A stretch of DNA of 64,000 nt, from assembly GCF_002910915.1 (NCBI RefSeq), contig NZ_NEUF01000048.1, forward strand, positions 62,001 to 126,000. The letters run 5' to 3'. The notes beneath the pieces were generated by a model that saw only the letters and a list, made by a program, of their open reading frames with translations, did no database searches and had not been told where the DNA came from. Both the position numbers and the translations under genes were made by a program. The DNA is from Streptomyces sp. SM10. Lineage in GTDB: Bacteria > Actinomycetota > Actinomycetes > Streptomycetales > Streptomycetaceae. Below, piece after piece: positions 1 through 7,874 of this stretch (the first letter of the stretch is position 1; the number at the start of each line of letters is the position of its first letter).

Positions 1-311
1 GTGTTCATGGCCCGTGTGATGTCGGCGGAGGCCTTGGCCGCCTCCTCGGCGGCGTCACCGCCCGTGAGCACGGCGGTCATGTAGTCCTTGACCGGGTTCT
101 CGGCCTCCACGGCCGCCCAGCCCGGGGTGTTCGGCGTCGCGTGCCCGTTCGCCGCGCCGACCGTCATCGCCGAGGCCCCCGGGTCGTCCGCCACGGCCGC
201 GGCGAGCGAGGTGCGGTTGGGGACGTAGCTCATGGCCGCCGCGAGCTTCTTCTGCCAGGCGTCGCCCGTCAGCTCCTTGACGAACGTCACCGCCGCGGGA
301 CGGACACCACC
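1..311 (-). pseudogene. C-terminal fragment of an ABC-transporter solute-binding protein
   Basis: On the minus strand an open frame containing VKELTGDAWQKKLAAAM and later AVLTGGDAAEEAAKAS runs off the left edge. This is the usual C-terminal end of family-1 (sugar) solute-binding lipoproteins, which capture substrate outside the membrane for an ABC importer. Upstream of about position 305 the same frame turns into arginine-rich sequence unlike a binding protein. No signal peptide, lipobox or start codon precedes it. I infer a 5'-truncated remnant. A sequencing frameshift in a longer gene would look different, because neither other frame continues the protein. Confidence 0.55.
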
Positions 312-544
312 CTGGGATCCCGCCCGGAGACTTCGCCCACGGCGATCCGATCGCCTCGTCCACCCGGGGGGACATCCAGGCGGGGCCGTGAGGAGGCGGG
401 GCGGCCGGGGAGGGCCCGCGGGGCGCCGGGCGGCAGCGAGCCGAGCCGGCCGTGTCCCGGCCCCGCCGTGTCCCAGGGCCCGTGCCTTAGGGTCGGGGCG
501 AGCCGTGCGAGCCGACGGACACGGCGGGACATGAGGGAGGCAAC

Positions 545-796
545 GTGCGCTTGAGGGTGGAATTCACCACCGAGCCCTTCGACCTGGACGAGGCACCCGC
601 CCACGCGGTGGTCGCCCGCGAGGTCATCCAGGCCGCCGACCTGGACGCGGTGGACGTGGGCCCCTTCGGGAACACGGCGGAAGGGGGCGCCGACCAGGTC
701 CTCACCGCCGTGGACTCCCTGCTGCGCCAGGCCCTGGCCTCGGGTGCCACACGGGTCTCCCTCCAACTCAACGTGATCGGGGAGGACACCCCGTGA
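545..796 (+). CDS. small thiamine-binding-superfamily (MTH1187/YkoF-like) protein
   Basis: An 83-residue protein starting at GTG, with a clear GGGAGG ribosome site five bases upstream. The segment GPFGNTAEGGADQVLTAVD, followed by a C-terminal GATRVSLQLNVIGE strand, fits the small ferredoxin-like fold of the MTH1187/YkoF thiamine-binding superfamily. It has no signal peptide or membrane segment, so it should be cytoplasmic. Its stop overlaps the start of the helix-turn-helix gene by 4 nt, so the two are translationally coupled. The ligand is unknown. Its position in front of the urate genes suggests a sensory or regulatory role, but that is inference. Confidence 0.7.
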   Translation: MRLRVEFTTEPFDLDEAPAHAVVAREVIQAADLDAVDVGPFGNTAEGGADQVLTAVDSLLRQALASGATRVSLQLNVIGEDTP

Positions 797-1170
797 CCGA
801 ACCGGCCGACCACCCGCTGGTCACCGCCGTGAAGCCGCTCGTCGACGCGATGGGGGCCGAGCTCCTCGCCCCGGAGCAGGCCACCTCCGAGGACGTCGTG
901 CTCGCGTGGGAGGGCGCGGACGTCATAGCGGTGCGGCTCCCGCAGCTCTCCGAATCGCTCGACCGCATCCTGGCCGCGATGGAGCGGAGGCACGGGATGC
1001 CGCTGGCCGACCTGGACCGTAGGACCAAACAGGGCGTCGTACGGACTCTCGAGGCACGCGGTGCCTTCTCGGTGCGTCACGGAGTGGAGACGGTGGCGGG
1101 CGCGCTCGGAGTCAGTCGTTTCACCGTGTACAACTACCTGAATCGGGACAACACCGCCAAGGGTGAGTAG
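793..1170 (+). CDS. helix-turn-helix DNA-binding protein (DauR/YheO-like C-terminal HTH)
   Basis: A 125-residue protein. The N-terminal half (about residues 10-70) resembles a degenerate sensor domain. The C-terminal part contains VETVAGALGVSRFTVYNYLN, a classic HTH whose recognition helix is followed by a tyrosine-rich end, as in Fis/YheO/DauR-type regulators. The start overlaps the preceding stop (GTGA). It lies directly upstream of the urate degradation genes on the same strand, with an operator and promoter in the gap before uraD. It is a candidate local regulator of urate catabolism, next to the distant AllR. The effector is not evident from sequence. Confidence 0.75.
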   Translation: MTEPADHPLVTAVKPLVDAMGAELLAPEQATSEDVVLAWEGADVIAVRLPQLSESLDRILAAMERRHGMPLADLDRRTKQGVVRTLEARGAFSVRHGVETVAGALGVSRFTVYNYLNRDNTAKGE

Positions 1171-1237
1171 ACGACCCGTAATGCCGCCCATGCCGCCGTC
1201 CGGAATCTCGGGCGGCGGCATCACTTGTTCGCGGAAT

Positions 1238-1254
1238 TTCAACAAACTGTTGAC
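1238..1254. promoter_or_regulatory. predicted purine-catabolism operator upstream of uraD
   Basis: The sequence TTCAACAAACTGTTGAC is an inverted repeat (TTCAAC / GTTGAC, 5-nt spacer). Near-identical elements occur upstream of allantoinase (22209-22225) and malate synthase (16125-16141). Its right arm overlaps the -35 hexamer of the uraD promoter, the geometry of a repressor site. AllR, encoded in this window, is the leading candidate to bind it. Confidence 0.6.
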
Positions 1255-1279
1255 GTGGTGTTGTGAAGGGCGTTAGCTA
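1250..1279 (+). promoter_or_regulatory. predicted promoter of the uraD-uraH-uox operon
   Basis: TTGACG at 1250-1255 and TAGCTA at 1274-1279 are separated by 18 nt and resemble an HrdB-type promoter. Transcription would start near 1286, leaving a leader of about 40 nt with a GGAGG ribosome site before the GTG at 1324. The -35 box shares bases with the inverted repeat at 1238-1254. Confidence 0.45.
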
Positions 1280-1323
1280 TCCGCAGCCCGACAACGCACA
1301 GCGAAAAAGCCACGGAGGCTCCC

Positions 1324-1830
1324 GTGACTACGAGCTCCACACCGGGCCTCGCCCGGTTCAACACCCTGGCGGCCGACGAGGCCGCAGCCGCGCTGCACGA
1401 GGTCTGTGCCAGCACGGCGTGGGGAAGCCACGTCCTCGCCCACCGGCCCTACACCGGCACGGAAGCCCTGTTCTCCGCGAGCGACGCCGCCATGGCCGAG
1501 CTCTCCGCGGAGGACCTGGACGAGGCGATGGCCGGACACGCCCCGATCGGGCGCCCCAAGCCCGGGGACCCGGCCTCGGCCCGTGAGCAGCGGGGGATGG
1601 CCGGTGCGTCCGAGGAGCTCAGGGCGGAGATGCTCGAACTGAACCTGGCCTACCAGGAGCGGTTCGGACATGTCTTCCTGATCTGCGCCACCGGAGCCAC
1701 CGGTGAGCAGATGCGCGACGCGGTCAAGGACCGGATCGGCAACTCGCCCGAGCAGGAACGCGAGATCGTCCGCGCGGAACTGGGCAAGATCAACCGCATT
1801 CGTCTGACCCGCCTCGCGCAGGACTCCTGA
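1324..1830 (+). CDS. uraD: 2-oxo-4-hydroxy-4-carboxy-5-ureidoimidazoline (OHCU) decarboxylase
   Basis: A 168-residue cytoplasmic enzyme. It performs the third step of urate breakdown, decarboxylating OHCU to S-allantoin. The N-terminus LARFNTLAADEAAAALHEVC and the motif AGHAPIG, carrying the family's catalytic histidine, identify it; the length is typical. The GTG start has a GGAGG site 5 nt upstream. It is followed at close spacing by hydroxyisourate hydrolase and uricase, so all three enzymes converting urate to allantoin form one operon. The operator at 1238-1254 suggests repression when allantoin-derived effectors are absent. Confidence 0.92.
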   Translation: MTTSSTPGLARFNTLAADEAAAALHEVCASTAWGSHVLAHRPYTGTEALFSASDAAMAELSAEDLDEAMAGHAPIGRPKPGDPASAREQRGMAGASEELRAEMLELNLAYQERFGHVFLICATGATGEQMRDAVKDRIGNSPEQEREIVRAELGKINRIRLTRLAQDS

Positions 1831-1870
1831 GCCCTCGCACCACCTGAAGAGAACGAAGAGAGCAAGGAGC

Positions 1871-2272
1871 GTGACGGTCTTGAGCACCGACACCACCGCA
1901 TCGGTGTCCACCCACATCCTGGACACCAGCATCGGCCGTCCCGCAGAGGCCGTCACCGTCTCCCTCGCCGCTCGCAGCGGCGACGACACCCAGTTCGTGA
2001 CGCTCGGGGGATCCGCGACCGACGCGGACGGGCGCTGCAAAGACCTGCCGGCCCTGCCGGAAGGAACCACCCACGTACGGCTCGTCTTCGACACCGAGTC
2101 GTACTTCACCGCGAAGAAGCAAGCCGAGGCGCAGCAGGACGCCCCCCGCGTAAGGGACAGCGGCGCGTTCTTCCCGGAGGTGGCGATCGCATTCGCCGTC
2201 ACCCCTGGTGAGCACTACCACGTACCGCTGCTGCTCAACCCGTTCGGCTACTCCGTTTACCGAGGGAGCTAG
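1871..2272 (+). CDS. uraH: 5-hydroxyisourate hydrolase (transthyretin-like)
   Basis: A 133-residue protein that hydrolyses 5-hydroxyisourate, the product of uricase, to OHCU. VSTHILDTSIGRPA at the N-terminus and the invariant C-terminal YRGS tetrapeptide are hallmarks of the transthyretin-like hydrolase family. The GTG at 1871 lies only 1-2 nt after AAGGAG. The in-frame TTG at 1880 has better spacing (about 10 nt), so the true protein may begin MSTDTT. It sits 40 nt after uraD and 6 nt before uricase, within the operon. Confidence 0.93.
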   Translation: MTVLSTDTTASVSTHILDTSIGRPAEAVTVSLAARSGDDTQFVTLGGSATDADGRCKDLPALPEGTTHVRLVFDTESYFTAKKQAEAQQDAPRVRDSGAFFPEVAIAFAVTPGEHYHVPLLLNPFGYSVYRGS

Positions 2273-2278
2273 CAGACA

Positions 2279-3202
2279 ATGCCCACGATTCTCGGCCAGA
2301 ACCAGTACGGCAAAGCAGAGAACCGCGTCGTCAAGATCACGCGGGACGGCGACACCCACCACATCAAGGACCTCAACGTCTCGGTCGCCCTCTCCGGCGA
2401 CATGGACGACGTCCACTACTCCGGCTCCAACGCCAGCGTCCTGCCGACCGACACCACCAAGAACACGGTGTTCGCCTTCGCCAAGGAACACGGCATCGAG
2501 TCCGCCGAGCAGTTCGGCATCCACCTGGCACGGCACTTCGTGACCTCGCAGGAGCCGATCAAGACGGCGCGGATCCGGATCGAGGAGTACGGCTGGGAGC
2601 GCATCGCGACCTCCGACGGCAACTCCAAGTTCATCGGCGCCGACGAGGTGAAGCACTCCTTCGCCCGCAAGGGCCAGGAGACCCGGGTCAGCCAGATCAC
2701 CTTCGACGGGGAGAAGTGGGAGGTCGTCTCGGGCCTCAAGGACCTCTCCGTGCTGAACTCGACCAACTCCGAGTTCTGGGGCTACGTCAAGGACAAGTAC
2801 ACGACGCTGAAGGAGGCGTACGACCGCATCCTCGCGACCGACGTCTCCGCCCGGTGGCGCTACAACTGGACCAGAGACGAGGAGCGCATGCCCAACTGGG
2901 AGAAGTCCTACGAGCAGGCGCGCAAGCACATGCTCCAGGCCTTCGCGGAGACGTACTCCCTCTCGCTCCAGCAGACGCTGTACCAGATGGGTTCGCGCAT
3001 CATCAACAACCGCAGCGAGATCGACGAGATCCGCTTCTCGCTGCCGAACAACCACCACTTCCTCGTGGACCTGGAGCCCTTCGGCCTCAAGAACGACAAC
3101 GAGGTCTACTTCGCGGCCGACCGCCCGTACGGCCTCATCGAGGCGACGGTGCTCCGCGACGGCGTCGAGCCGAAGATCCCGGTCGACATGACCAACCTCT
3201 GA
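2279..3202 (+). CDS. uox: uricase (factor-independent urate hydroxylase)
   Basis: A 307-residue cofactor-free oxidase that converts urate to 5-hydroxyisourate and H2O2. Family features include NQYGKAENRVVKITRDG near the N-terminus, the TDTTKNTVFAFAKEHG segment with the active-site Thr-Asp region, and a C-terminal half with RIINNRSEIDEIRFSLPNNH. Length is typical for one tandem T-fold monomer. The ATG follows a GAGGGA site and starts 6 nt after uraH. The hairpin at 3215-3247 just after it may reduce read-through into the permease gene. Confidence 0.97.
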   Translation: MPTILGQNQYGKAENRVVKITRDGDTHHIKDLNVSVALSGDMDDVHYSGSNASVLPTDTTKNTVFAFAKEHGIESAEQFGIHLARHFVTSQEPIKTARIRIEEYGWERIATSDGNSKFIGADEVKHSFARKGQETRVSQITFDGEKWEVVSGLKDLSVLNSTNSEFWGYVKDKYTTLKEAYDRILATDVSARWRYNWTRDEERMPNWEKSYEQARKHMLQAFAETYSLSLQQTLYQMGSRIINNRSEIDEIRFSLPNNHHFLVDLEPFGLKNDNEVYFAADRPYGLIEATVLRDGVEPKIPVDMTNL

Positions 3203-3214
3203 CGCGGTGCTGAA

Positions 3215-3247
3215 CCGGCCCCCGCCCCCCGGTGGGGCGGGGCCCGG
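3215..3247 (+). terminator. GC hairpin between uricase and permease
   Basis: Two 14-nt arms (3215-3228 and 3234-3247) pair with one mismatch around a 5-nt loop. The hairpin lies 12 nt after the uricase stop and directly before the permease ribosome site (GGAGGGA at 3254). It may act as a partial terminator or attenuator inside the operon. Confidence 0.5.
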
Positions 3248-3266
3248 TCACCCGGAGGGAAATCCC

Positions 3267-4667
3267 ATGGCACAGCCTGCAACGGGGCCGGCGAAAGGCC
3301 CATGTACCGCACCACCGACCGCTGCCGGCACGGCAGTTCACCCGGTGGACGAAAAGCTCCCGCCCTCGCGACTCGTCCCCGCCGCGCTCCAGCACATCGC
3401 CGCCATGTACGCCGGCGTCGTCACCCCTCCGCTCATCATCGGTCAGGCCGTCGGCCTCGACGCGGCCGGCATGACCCGCCTGATCGCCGCGAGCCTCCTG
3501 ATCGCGGGGCTCGCCACCCTCCTGCAGACCCTCGGTGCCGGACGCTTCGCCGGGAACCGTCTGCCGTTCGTCAACGCCGCGTCCTCCGCCGGGATCGCCC
3601 CGATGCTCGCGATCGCCGAGACCAGCGCCCCCGGCCACCAACTCCCCGCGATCTACGGGGCGGTGCTCGTCGCAGGTGTCTTCTGCCTGGCCGTCGGCCC
3701 GTTCTTCGGCCGTCTGCTGCGCTTCTTCCCGCCGCTCGTCACCGGGGTCGTGATCACCCTCATCGGCGTCACCCTGATGCCCGTGCCGGTCGGCTGGGCC
3801 CAGGGCGGAGACGTCACCGCCGACGACTTCGGCGCCATGAAGTACCTGGCGCTGGCCGCCTTCACCCTCGTCGTCATCCTGCTGATCCAGCGCTTCGGAC
3901 GCGGCTTCGTCAAGCAGACCGCCCTGCTCGCGGGCATGTTCATCGGCACGCTGGCCGCGATCCCCTTCGGACTCGCCGACTTCTCCGCGCTCGGCTCCGC
4001 CCCCATGGCCGCCCTGCCGTCGCCCTTCGCCTTCGGCGCGCCCGAGTTCCAGCCCGCCGCGATCCTCTCCCTGTGCATCGTGATGCTGGTGCTGATGACG
4101 GAGTCGTCGGCCGGGATGCTGGCGCTCGGCGAGATCTGCGAGCGGCGCACCGACGGCGCCACCATCACCCGCGGTCTGCGCACGGACGGGATCGCCACGC
4201 TCCTCGGACCGGTCTTCGGCACCTTCCCGACCAGCGCCTTCGCCCAGAACGTCGGCGTCGTGTCGCTGACACGGGTACGAAGCCGCTACGTCGTCGCCGC
4301 GGCGGGCGGCGCCCTGATCGTCCTCGGCGTCTTCCCCATGCTGGGCGCGGTCGTCTCGCTGGTCCCCATGCCCGTGCTCGGCGGCGCCGGCATCGTCCTG
4401 TTCGGCTCGATCGCGGTGAGCGGCATCCGGACCCTGTCCGAGGCCGGTCTCGACGACAGCTCCAACATCATCCTCGTGGCGGTGGCACTCGGCGCGGGCA
4501 TCATCCCGCTCGCGGCACCCTCCTTCTACGCGGGATTCCCGTCCTGGGCGCAGACCGTGCTCGGCTCGGGGATCAGTGCGGGAGCGCTCGTCGCGGTCCT
4601 GCTCAATCTGTTCTTCCACCATCTCGGCACCCACGGCCGTAGCGCCGTGGCACTCAAATCCTCCTAG
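3267..4667 (+). CDS. nucleobase:cation symporter-2 family purine (urate/xanthine) permease
   Basis: A 466-residue integral membrane protein with about 14 hydrophobic segments. It is of the NCS2/UraA type that imports xanthine or urate with protons. Early TMs carry HIAAMYAGVVTPPLIIGQAV, and the central part has MTESSAGMLALGEICERR, which matches the substrate-binding region of this family. The FAQNVGVVSLTRVRSRYVV segment is also conserved. The ATG at 3267 was chosen because GGAGGGA lies 6 nt upstream. It lies between uricase and 8-oxoguanine deaminase, so urate or xanthine is the likely cargo. A paralogue sits at 6342. Confidence 0.92.
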   Translation: MAQPATGPAKGPCTAPPTAAGTAVHPVDEKLPPSRLVPAALQHIAAMYAGVVTPPLIIGQAVGLDAAGMTRLIAASLLIAGLATLLQTLGAGRFAGNRLPFVNAASSAGIAPMLAIAETSAPGHQLPAIYGAVLVAGVFCLAVGPFFGRLLRFFPPLVTGVVITLIGVTLMPVPVGWAQGGDVTADDFGAMKYLALAAFTLVVILLIQRFGRGFVKQTALLAGMFIGTLAAIPFGLADFSALGSAPMAALPSPFAFGAPEFQPAAILSLCIVMLVLMTESSAGMLALGEICERRTDGATITRGLRTDGIATLLGPVFGTFPTSAFAQNVGVVSLTRVRSRYVVAAAGGALIVLGVFPMLGAVVSLVPMPVLGGAGIVLFGSIAVSGIRTLSEAGLDDSSNIILVAVALGAGIIPLAAPSFYAGFPSWAQTVLGSGISAGALVAVLLNLFFHHLGTHGRSAVALKSS

Positions 4668-4712
4668 GGTCCTGCCGTGCCCACATCGCCAGAGACAGAA
4701 GAGGGAAGCACC

Positions 4713-6110
4713 ATGGCAGCTTCGGCGGATTCAAGGACCACTGAGCGCATCGTCATCGAGAACTGCTCGATCGCCACGGTCGACGCACACGACACCGAGT
4801 ACGCCTCGGGATACATCGTGGTGGCGGACAACCGCATCGAGTCCGTCGGCGCCGGCAAGGCGCCGGAGGGACTCACCGGCGTCGTGCGTCGCGTCGACGG
4901 CACCGGCCACCTCGTCACGCCCGGCCTCGTCAACACCCACCACCACTTCTACCAGTGGATCACCCGGGGCCTGGCGACCGACCACAACCTCTTCGACTGG
5001 CTGGTCGCGCTGTACCCGACGTGGGCGCGCATCGACGAGCCGATGGCCCGCGTGGCGGCGCAGGGTTCCCTCGCGATGATGGCCCGCGGCGGTGTCACCA
5101 CCGCGATGGACCACCACTACGTCTATCCCCAGGGCTCCGGCGACCTCTCCGGCGCGATCATCGGCGCGGCCCGCGACATGGGCGTACGCTTCACCCTCGC
5201 CCGCGGCTCCATGGACCGCAGCGAGAAGGACGGCGGTCTGCCGCCGGACTTCGCGGTGGAGACCCTCGAAGGCGCGCTCGCCGCGACCGAGGCGACCATC
5301 GACGAGCACCACGACGCCTCGTTCGACGCGATGACACGGATCGCCGTCGCCCCCTGCTCGCCCTTCTCCGTCTCCACCGAACTGCTCAGGCAGGGCGCCG
5401 AGCTGGCCCGCCGCCGGGGCGTACGGCTGCACACGCACGGCTCGGAGACCGTCGAGGAGGAGCAGTTCTGCAAGGAACTGTTCGGGATGGGCCCCACGGA
5501 CTACTTCGAGTCGACCGGCTGGCTCGGCGACGACGTGTGGATGGCGCACTGCGTCCACATGAACGACTCCGACATCGCCGCCTTCGCCCGCACCGGCACC
5601 GGTGTCGCGCACTGCCCGTCCTCCAACGCCCGTCTCGCCGCAGGCATCGCCCGCGTCCCCGACATGCTCGCCGCCGGTGTCCCCGTCGGGCTCGGCGTCG
5701 ACGGCACCGCGTCCAACGAGTCCGGCGAACTCCACACCGAGCTGCGCAACGCGCTCCTCGTCAACCGCCTGGGCGCCCACCGCGAGAAGGCGCTGAACGC
5801 CCGTCAGGCGCTGCGCCTGGGAACCCACGGCGGCGCCAGGGTCCTGGGCCGGGCCGACGAGATCGGCTCCCTGGAGCCGGGCAAGCTCGCCGACCTGGTG
5901 CTGTGGAAGCTGGACACCCTCGCCCACGCCTCCATCGCCGACCCGGTGACCGCCCTGGTCTTCGGTGCCGCCGCCCCGGTGACGCTCTCCCTCGTCAACG
6001 GTAAGCCCGTCGTCGAGGACAGCCGTCTCATCACGGTGGACGAGGACGCCATCGCCCGCGCGACCCGCGACGAGGCCCGGCGCCTGGCGCAGATCGCCGC
6101 CGGAGCCTGA
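4713..6110 (+). CDS. 8-oxoguanine deaminase (amidohydrolase family)
   Basis: A 465-residue amidohydrolase that probably deaminates 8-oxoguanine to urate, feeding the uricase next door. Metal-binding motifs are visible: VNTHHHFYQW (HxH) near residue 80, HTHGSE in the middle, HCVHM, and GLGVDGTASNES with the metal-binding aspartate. The related hydroxyatrazine/guanine deaminases share this architecture; genomic context favours 8-oxoguanine. The ATG at 4713 follows GAGGGA by 6 nt. The start is 45 nt after the permease stop, and two hairpins follow the stop codon. Confidence 0.85.
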   Translation: MAASADSRTTERIVIENCSIATVDAHDTEYASGYIVVADNRIESVGAGKAPEGLTGVVRRVDGTGHLVTPGLVNTHHHFYQWITRGLATDHNLFDWLVALYPTWARIDEPMARVAAQGSLAMMARGGVTTAMDHHYVYPQGSGDLSGAIIGAARDMGVRFTLARGSMDRSEKDGGLPPDFAVETLEGALAATEATIDEHHDASFDAMTRIAVAPCSPFSVSTELLRQGAELARRRGVRLHTHGSETVEEEQFCKELFGMGPTDYFESTGWLGDDVWMAHCVHMNDSDIAAFARTGTGVAHCPSSNARLAAGIARVPDMLAAGVPVGLGVDGTASNESGELHTELRNALLVNRLGAHREKALNARQALRLGTHGGARVLGRADEIGSLEPGKLADLVLWKLDTLAHASIADPVTALVFGAAAPVTLSLVNGKPVVEDSRLITVDEDAIARATRDEARRLAQIAAGA

Positions 6111-6130
6111 CGCTCCGCACCCCCATGACA

Positions 6131-6162
6131 GGCCGGCCGAGGGGGACGGCCCTCGGCCGGCC
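6131..6162 (+). terminator. terminator after 8-oxoguanine deaminase
   Basis: A perfect 13-bp GC stem (6131-6143 with 6150-6162) and a 6-nt loop begin 20 nt after the stop codon. This is typical of U-tract-poor streptomycete terminators. Confidence 0.7.
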
Positions 6163-6190
6163 GCCGTGGACCCAGCGAGGTTCACGGCAG

Positions 6191-6234
6191 CCTGTGCGGG
6201 AGCGCGTGAACCCGTTCACGCGCTCCCGCACAGG
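6191..6234. repeat. 44-nt perfect palindrome upstream of the second permease
   Basis: Two 21-nt arms (6191-6211 and 6214-6234) are perfect reverse complements separated only by CC. The centre reads GTGAACCCGTTCAC. It lies 108 nt before the permease start and 28 nt after the preceding terminator. It could be a second terminator arm, an mRNA hairpin that controls the permease, or an extended operator. Confidence 0.75.
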
Positions 6235-6341
6235 TGAGCTCCAAGCTGCCCGCACCAGCTGCACGACCTGCACCAACGCACCACTCAGCACCACCTCCCT
6301 GATACCCACGTCGTCCGACGTGTACCCGACCGGAGGAAGCC

Positions 6342-7808
6342 GTGGCAGCTACGCCCAGGTTTCGTAAGAACGCAGTCGACGGAAGCGCACCCGAAAAAAG
6401 CACCGCAGAAGGGAGTACGGCGGAAGGGTCGGTGGGCAAGCACCCGGTCGACGAGAAACTGCCACCCCTCAGGATGTTCACCAGCGGCCTGCAGCACGTG
6501 GCCGCGATGTACGCGGGCGTGGTGGCGCCGCCCATGATCGTGGGGCCCGCCGTGGGCCTCAGCGCGAAGGAGACCGCCTTCCTCATGGGGGCGAGCCTCT
6601 TCACCGCGGGGATAGCCACCCTGCTCCAGACCCTCGGGTTCTGGCGCATAGGCGCCCGGCTGCCTTTCGTCAACGGCGTCTCGTTCGCCGGGGTCACCCC
6701 GATGATCGCGATAGGCAAGGACCGGGGGCACGACGGCATCGCCGTCATCTTCGGGGCGATCATCGTCGCCGGTCTCCTCGGCTTCGTCCTCGCCCCCTAC
6801 TTCTGCAAACTGGTCCGGTTCTTCCCGCCCGTGGTCACCGGCACCGTCATCACCCTGATCGGCGTCTCGCTGCTGCCGGTCGCCTTCAACTGGTCGCAGG
6901 GCGGCAACGCCACCGCCGCCGACTACGGCTCGATGACCAACATCACGATGGCCGCCGTCACCCTCCTGATCGTGCTGGCCCTGCGCAAACTGCTGCGGGG
7001 CTTCCTCCAGCAGATCGCCATCCTTCTCGGCCTGGTCATCGGCACCCTCATCGCGATCCCCGCCGACATCACCGACTTCGGGGCACTGGGCGACGCCGAC
7101 GTGGTCGGTTTCCCGACGCCGTTCCACTTCGGCGCACCGCAGTTCGAGGTCGCCGCCATCATCTCGATGTGCATCGTGATGCTGGTCTGCATGACCGAGT
7201 CCACCGCCGACATGCTGGCCCTCGGCAAGATCGTCGGCCGCCCGGCGGACGAGCGGACCATCGAAGGCGGTCTGCGCGCCGACACCCTGGGCAGTGCCAT
7301 CAGCCCCCTCTTCAACGGTTTCATGTGCAGCGCGTTCGCCCAGAACATCGGGCTGGTCGCCATGACCAAGGTCCGCAGCCGGTTCGTCGTCGCCTCCGGC
7401 GGTGTCATCCTGGTGCTGCTCGGCCTGGTCCCCGTCGCCGCGTCCGTCATCGCCCTCGTGCCGCTTCCGGTTCTCGGCGGCGCGGGCATCGTGCTCTTCG
7501 GATCGGTCGCCGCGAGCGGAATCCAGACCCTGGCGACCGCCGCCCTGGAGAAGGGCGAGAACGCCCTGATCGTCGCGGCGGCCGTCGGCGTCGGGCTCAT
7601 CCCGATCGCCGCGCCGGACTTCTACCACGCCTTCCCCGAGGACCTGCTCGTCGTCCTCGACTCGGGCATCTCCACGGGCTGTGTGGTGGCGATCGTGCTG
7701 AACCTGGCCTTCAACCACTGGGGCCGCACGCCGGACGCCGATCCGGAGGCGGAGGTCCCGGAGAGCGAGCAGCCCAAGGACCCGATGGCCGTGCCCGTCG
7801 CCCACTGA
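6342..7808 (+). CDS. second nucleobase:cation symporter-2 family purine permease
   Basis: A 488-residue polytopic membrane protein, clearly paralogous to the permease at 3267 (shared KHPVDEKLPP-like lead-in, QHVAAMYAGVV, MTESTADMLALGKI). It should import urate, xanthine or a related purine. The N-terminus has a soluble tail of about 45 residues and the C-terminus an acidic tail. GTG start with GGAGGA 6 nt upstream. It has its own upstream region containing the 44-nt palindrome, so it is probably regulated separately from the urate operon. Two tandem paralogues suggest different substrates or affinities. Confidence 0.9.
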   Translation: MAATPRFRKNAVDGSAPEKSTAEGSTAEGSVGKHPVDEKLPPLRMFTSGLQHVAAMYAGVVAPPMIVGPAVGLSAKETAFLMGASLFTAGIATLLQTLGFWRIGARLPFVNGVSFAGVTPMIAIGKDRGHDGIAVIFGAIIVAGLLGFVLAPYFCKLVRFFPPVVTGTVITLIGVSLLPVAFNWSQGGNATAADYGSMTNITMAAVTLLIVLALRKLLRGFLQQIAILLGLVIGTLIAIPADITDFGALGDADVVGFPTPFHFGAPQFEVAAIISMCIVMLVCMTESTADMLALGKIVGRPADERTIEGGLRADTLGSAISPLFNGFMCSAFAQNIGLVAMTKVRSRFVVASGGVILVLLGLVPVAASVIALVPLPVLGGAGIVLFGSVAASGIQTLATAALEKGENALIVAAAVGVGLIPIAAPDFYHAFPEDLLVVLDSGISTGCVVAIVLNLAFNHWGRTPDADPEAEVPESEQPKDPMAVPVAH

Positions 7809-7813
7809 CCCGT

Positions 7814-7860
7814 CGGTGCGCGTATGCGGACCCCTTCGGGGGCCACGCGTACGCGCACCG
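7814..7860. terminator. bidirectional terminator between permease and chitosanase
   Basis: An 11-bp stem (7814-7824 with 7850-7860) extended by further near-complementary bases and an inner CCCC-TTCG-GGGG hairpin lies between converging genes. It can stop transcription from both sides. Confidence 0.65.
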
Positions 7861-7874
7861 TGCGTGGACCCGTG

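Noticed and set aside
3135..4634. A 499-codon minus-strand frame opposite the first permease
   Set aside because: Charged, repeat-like composition with no domain; the plus strand encodes an obvious transporter with a ribosome site.
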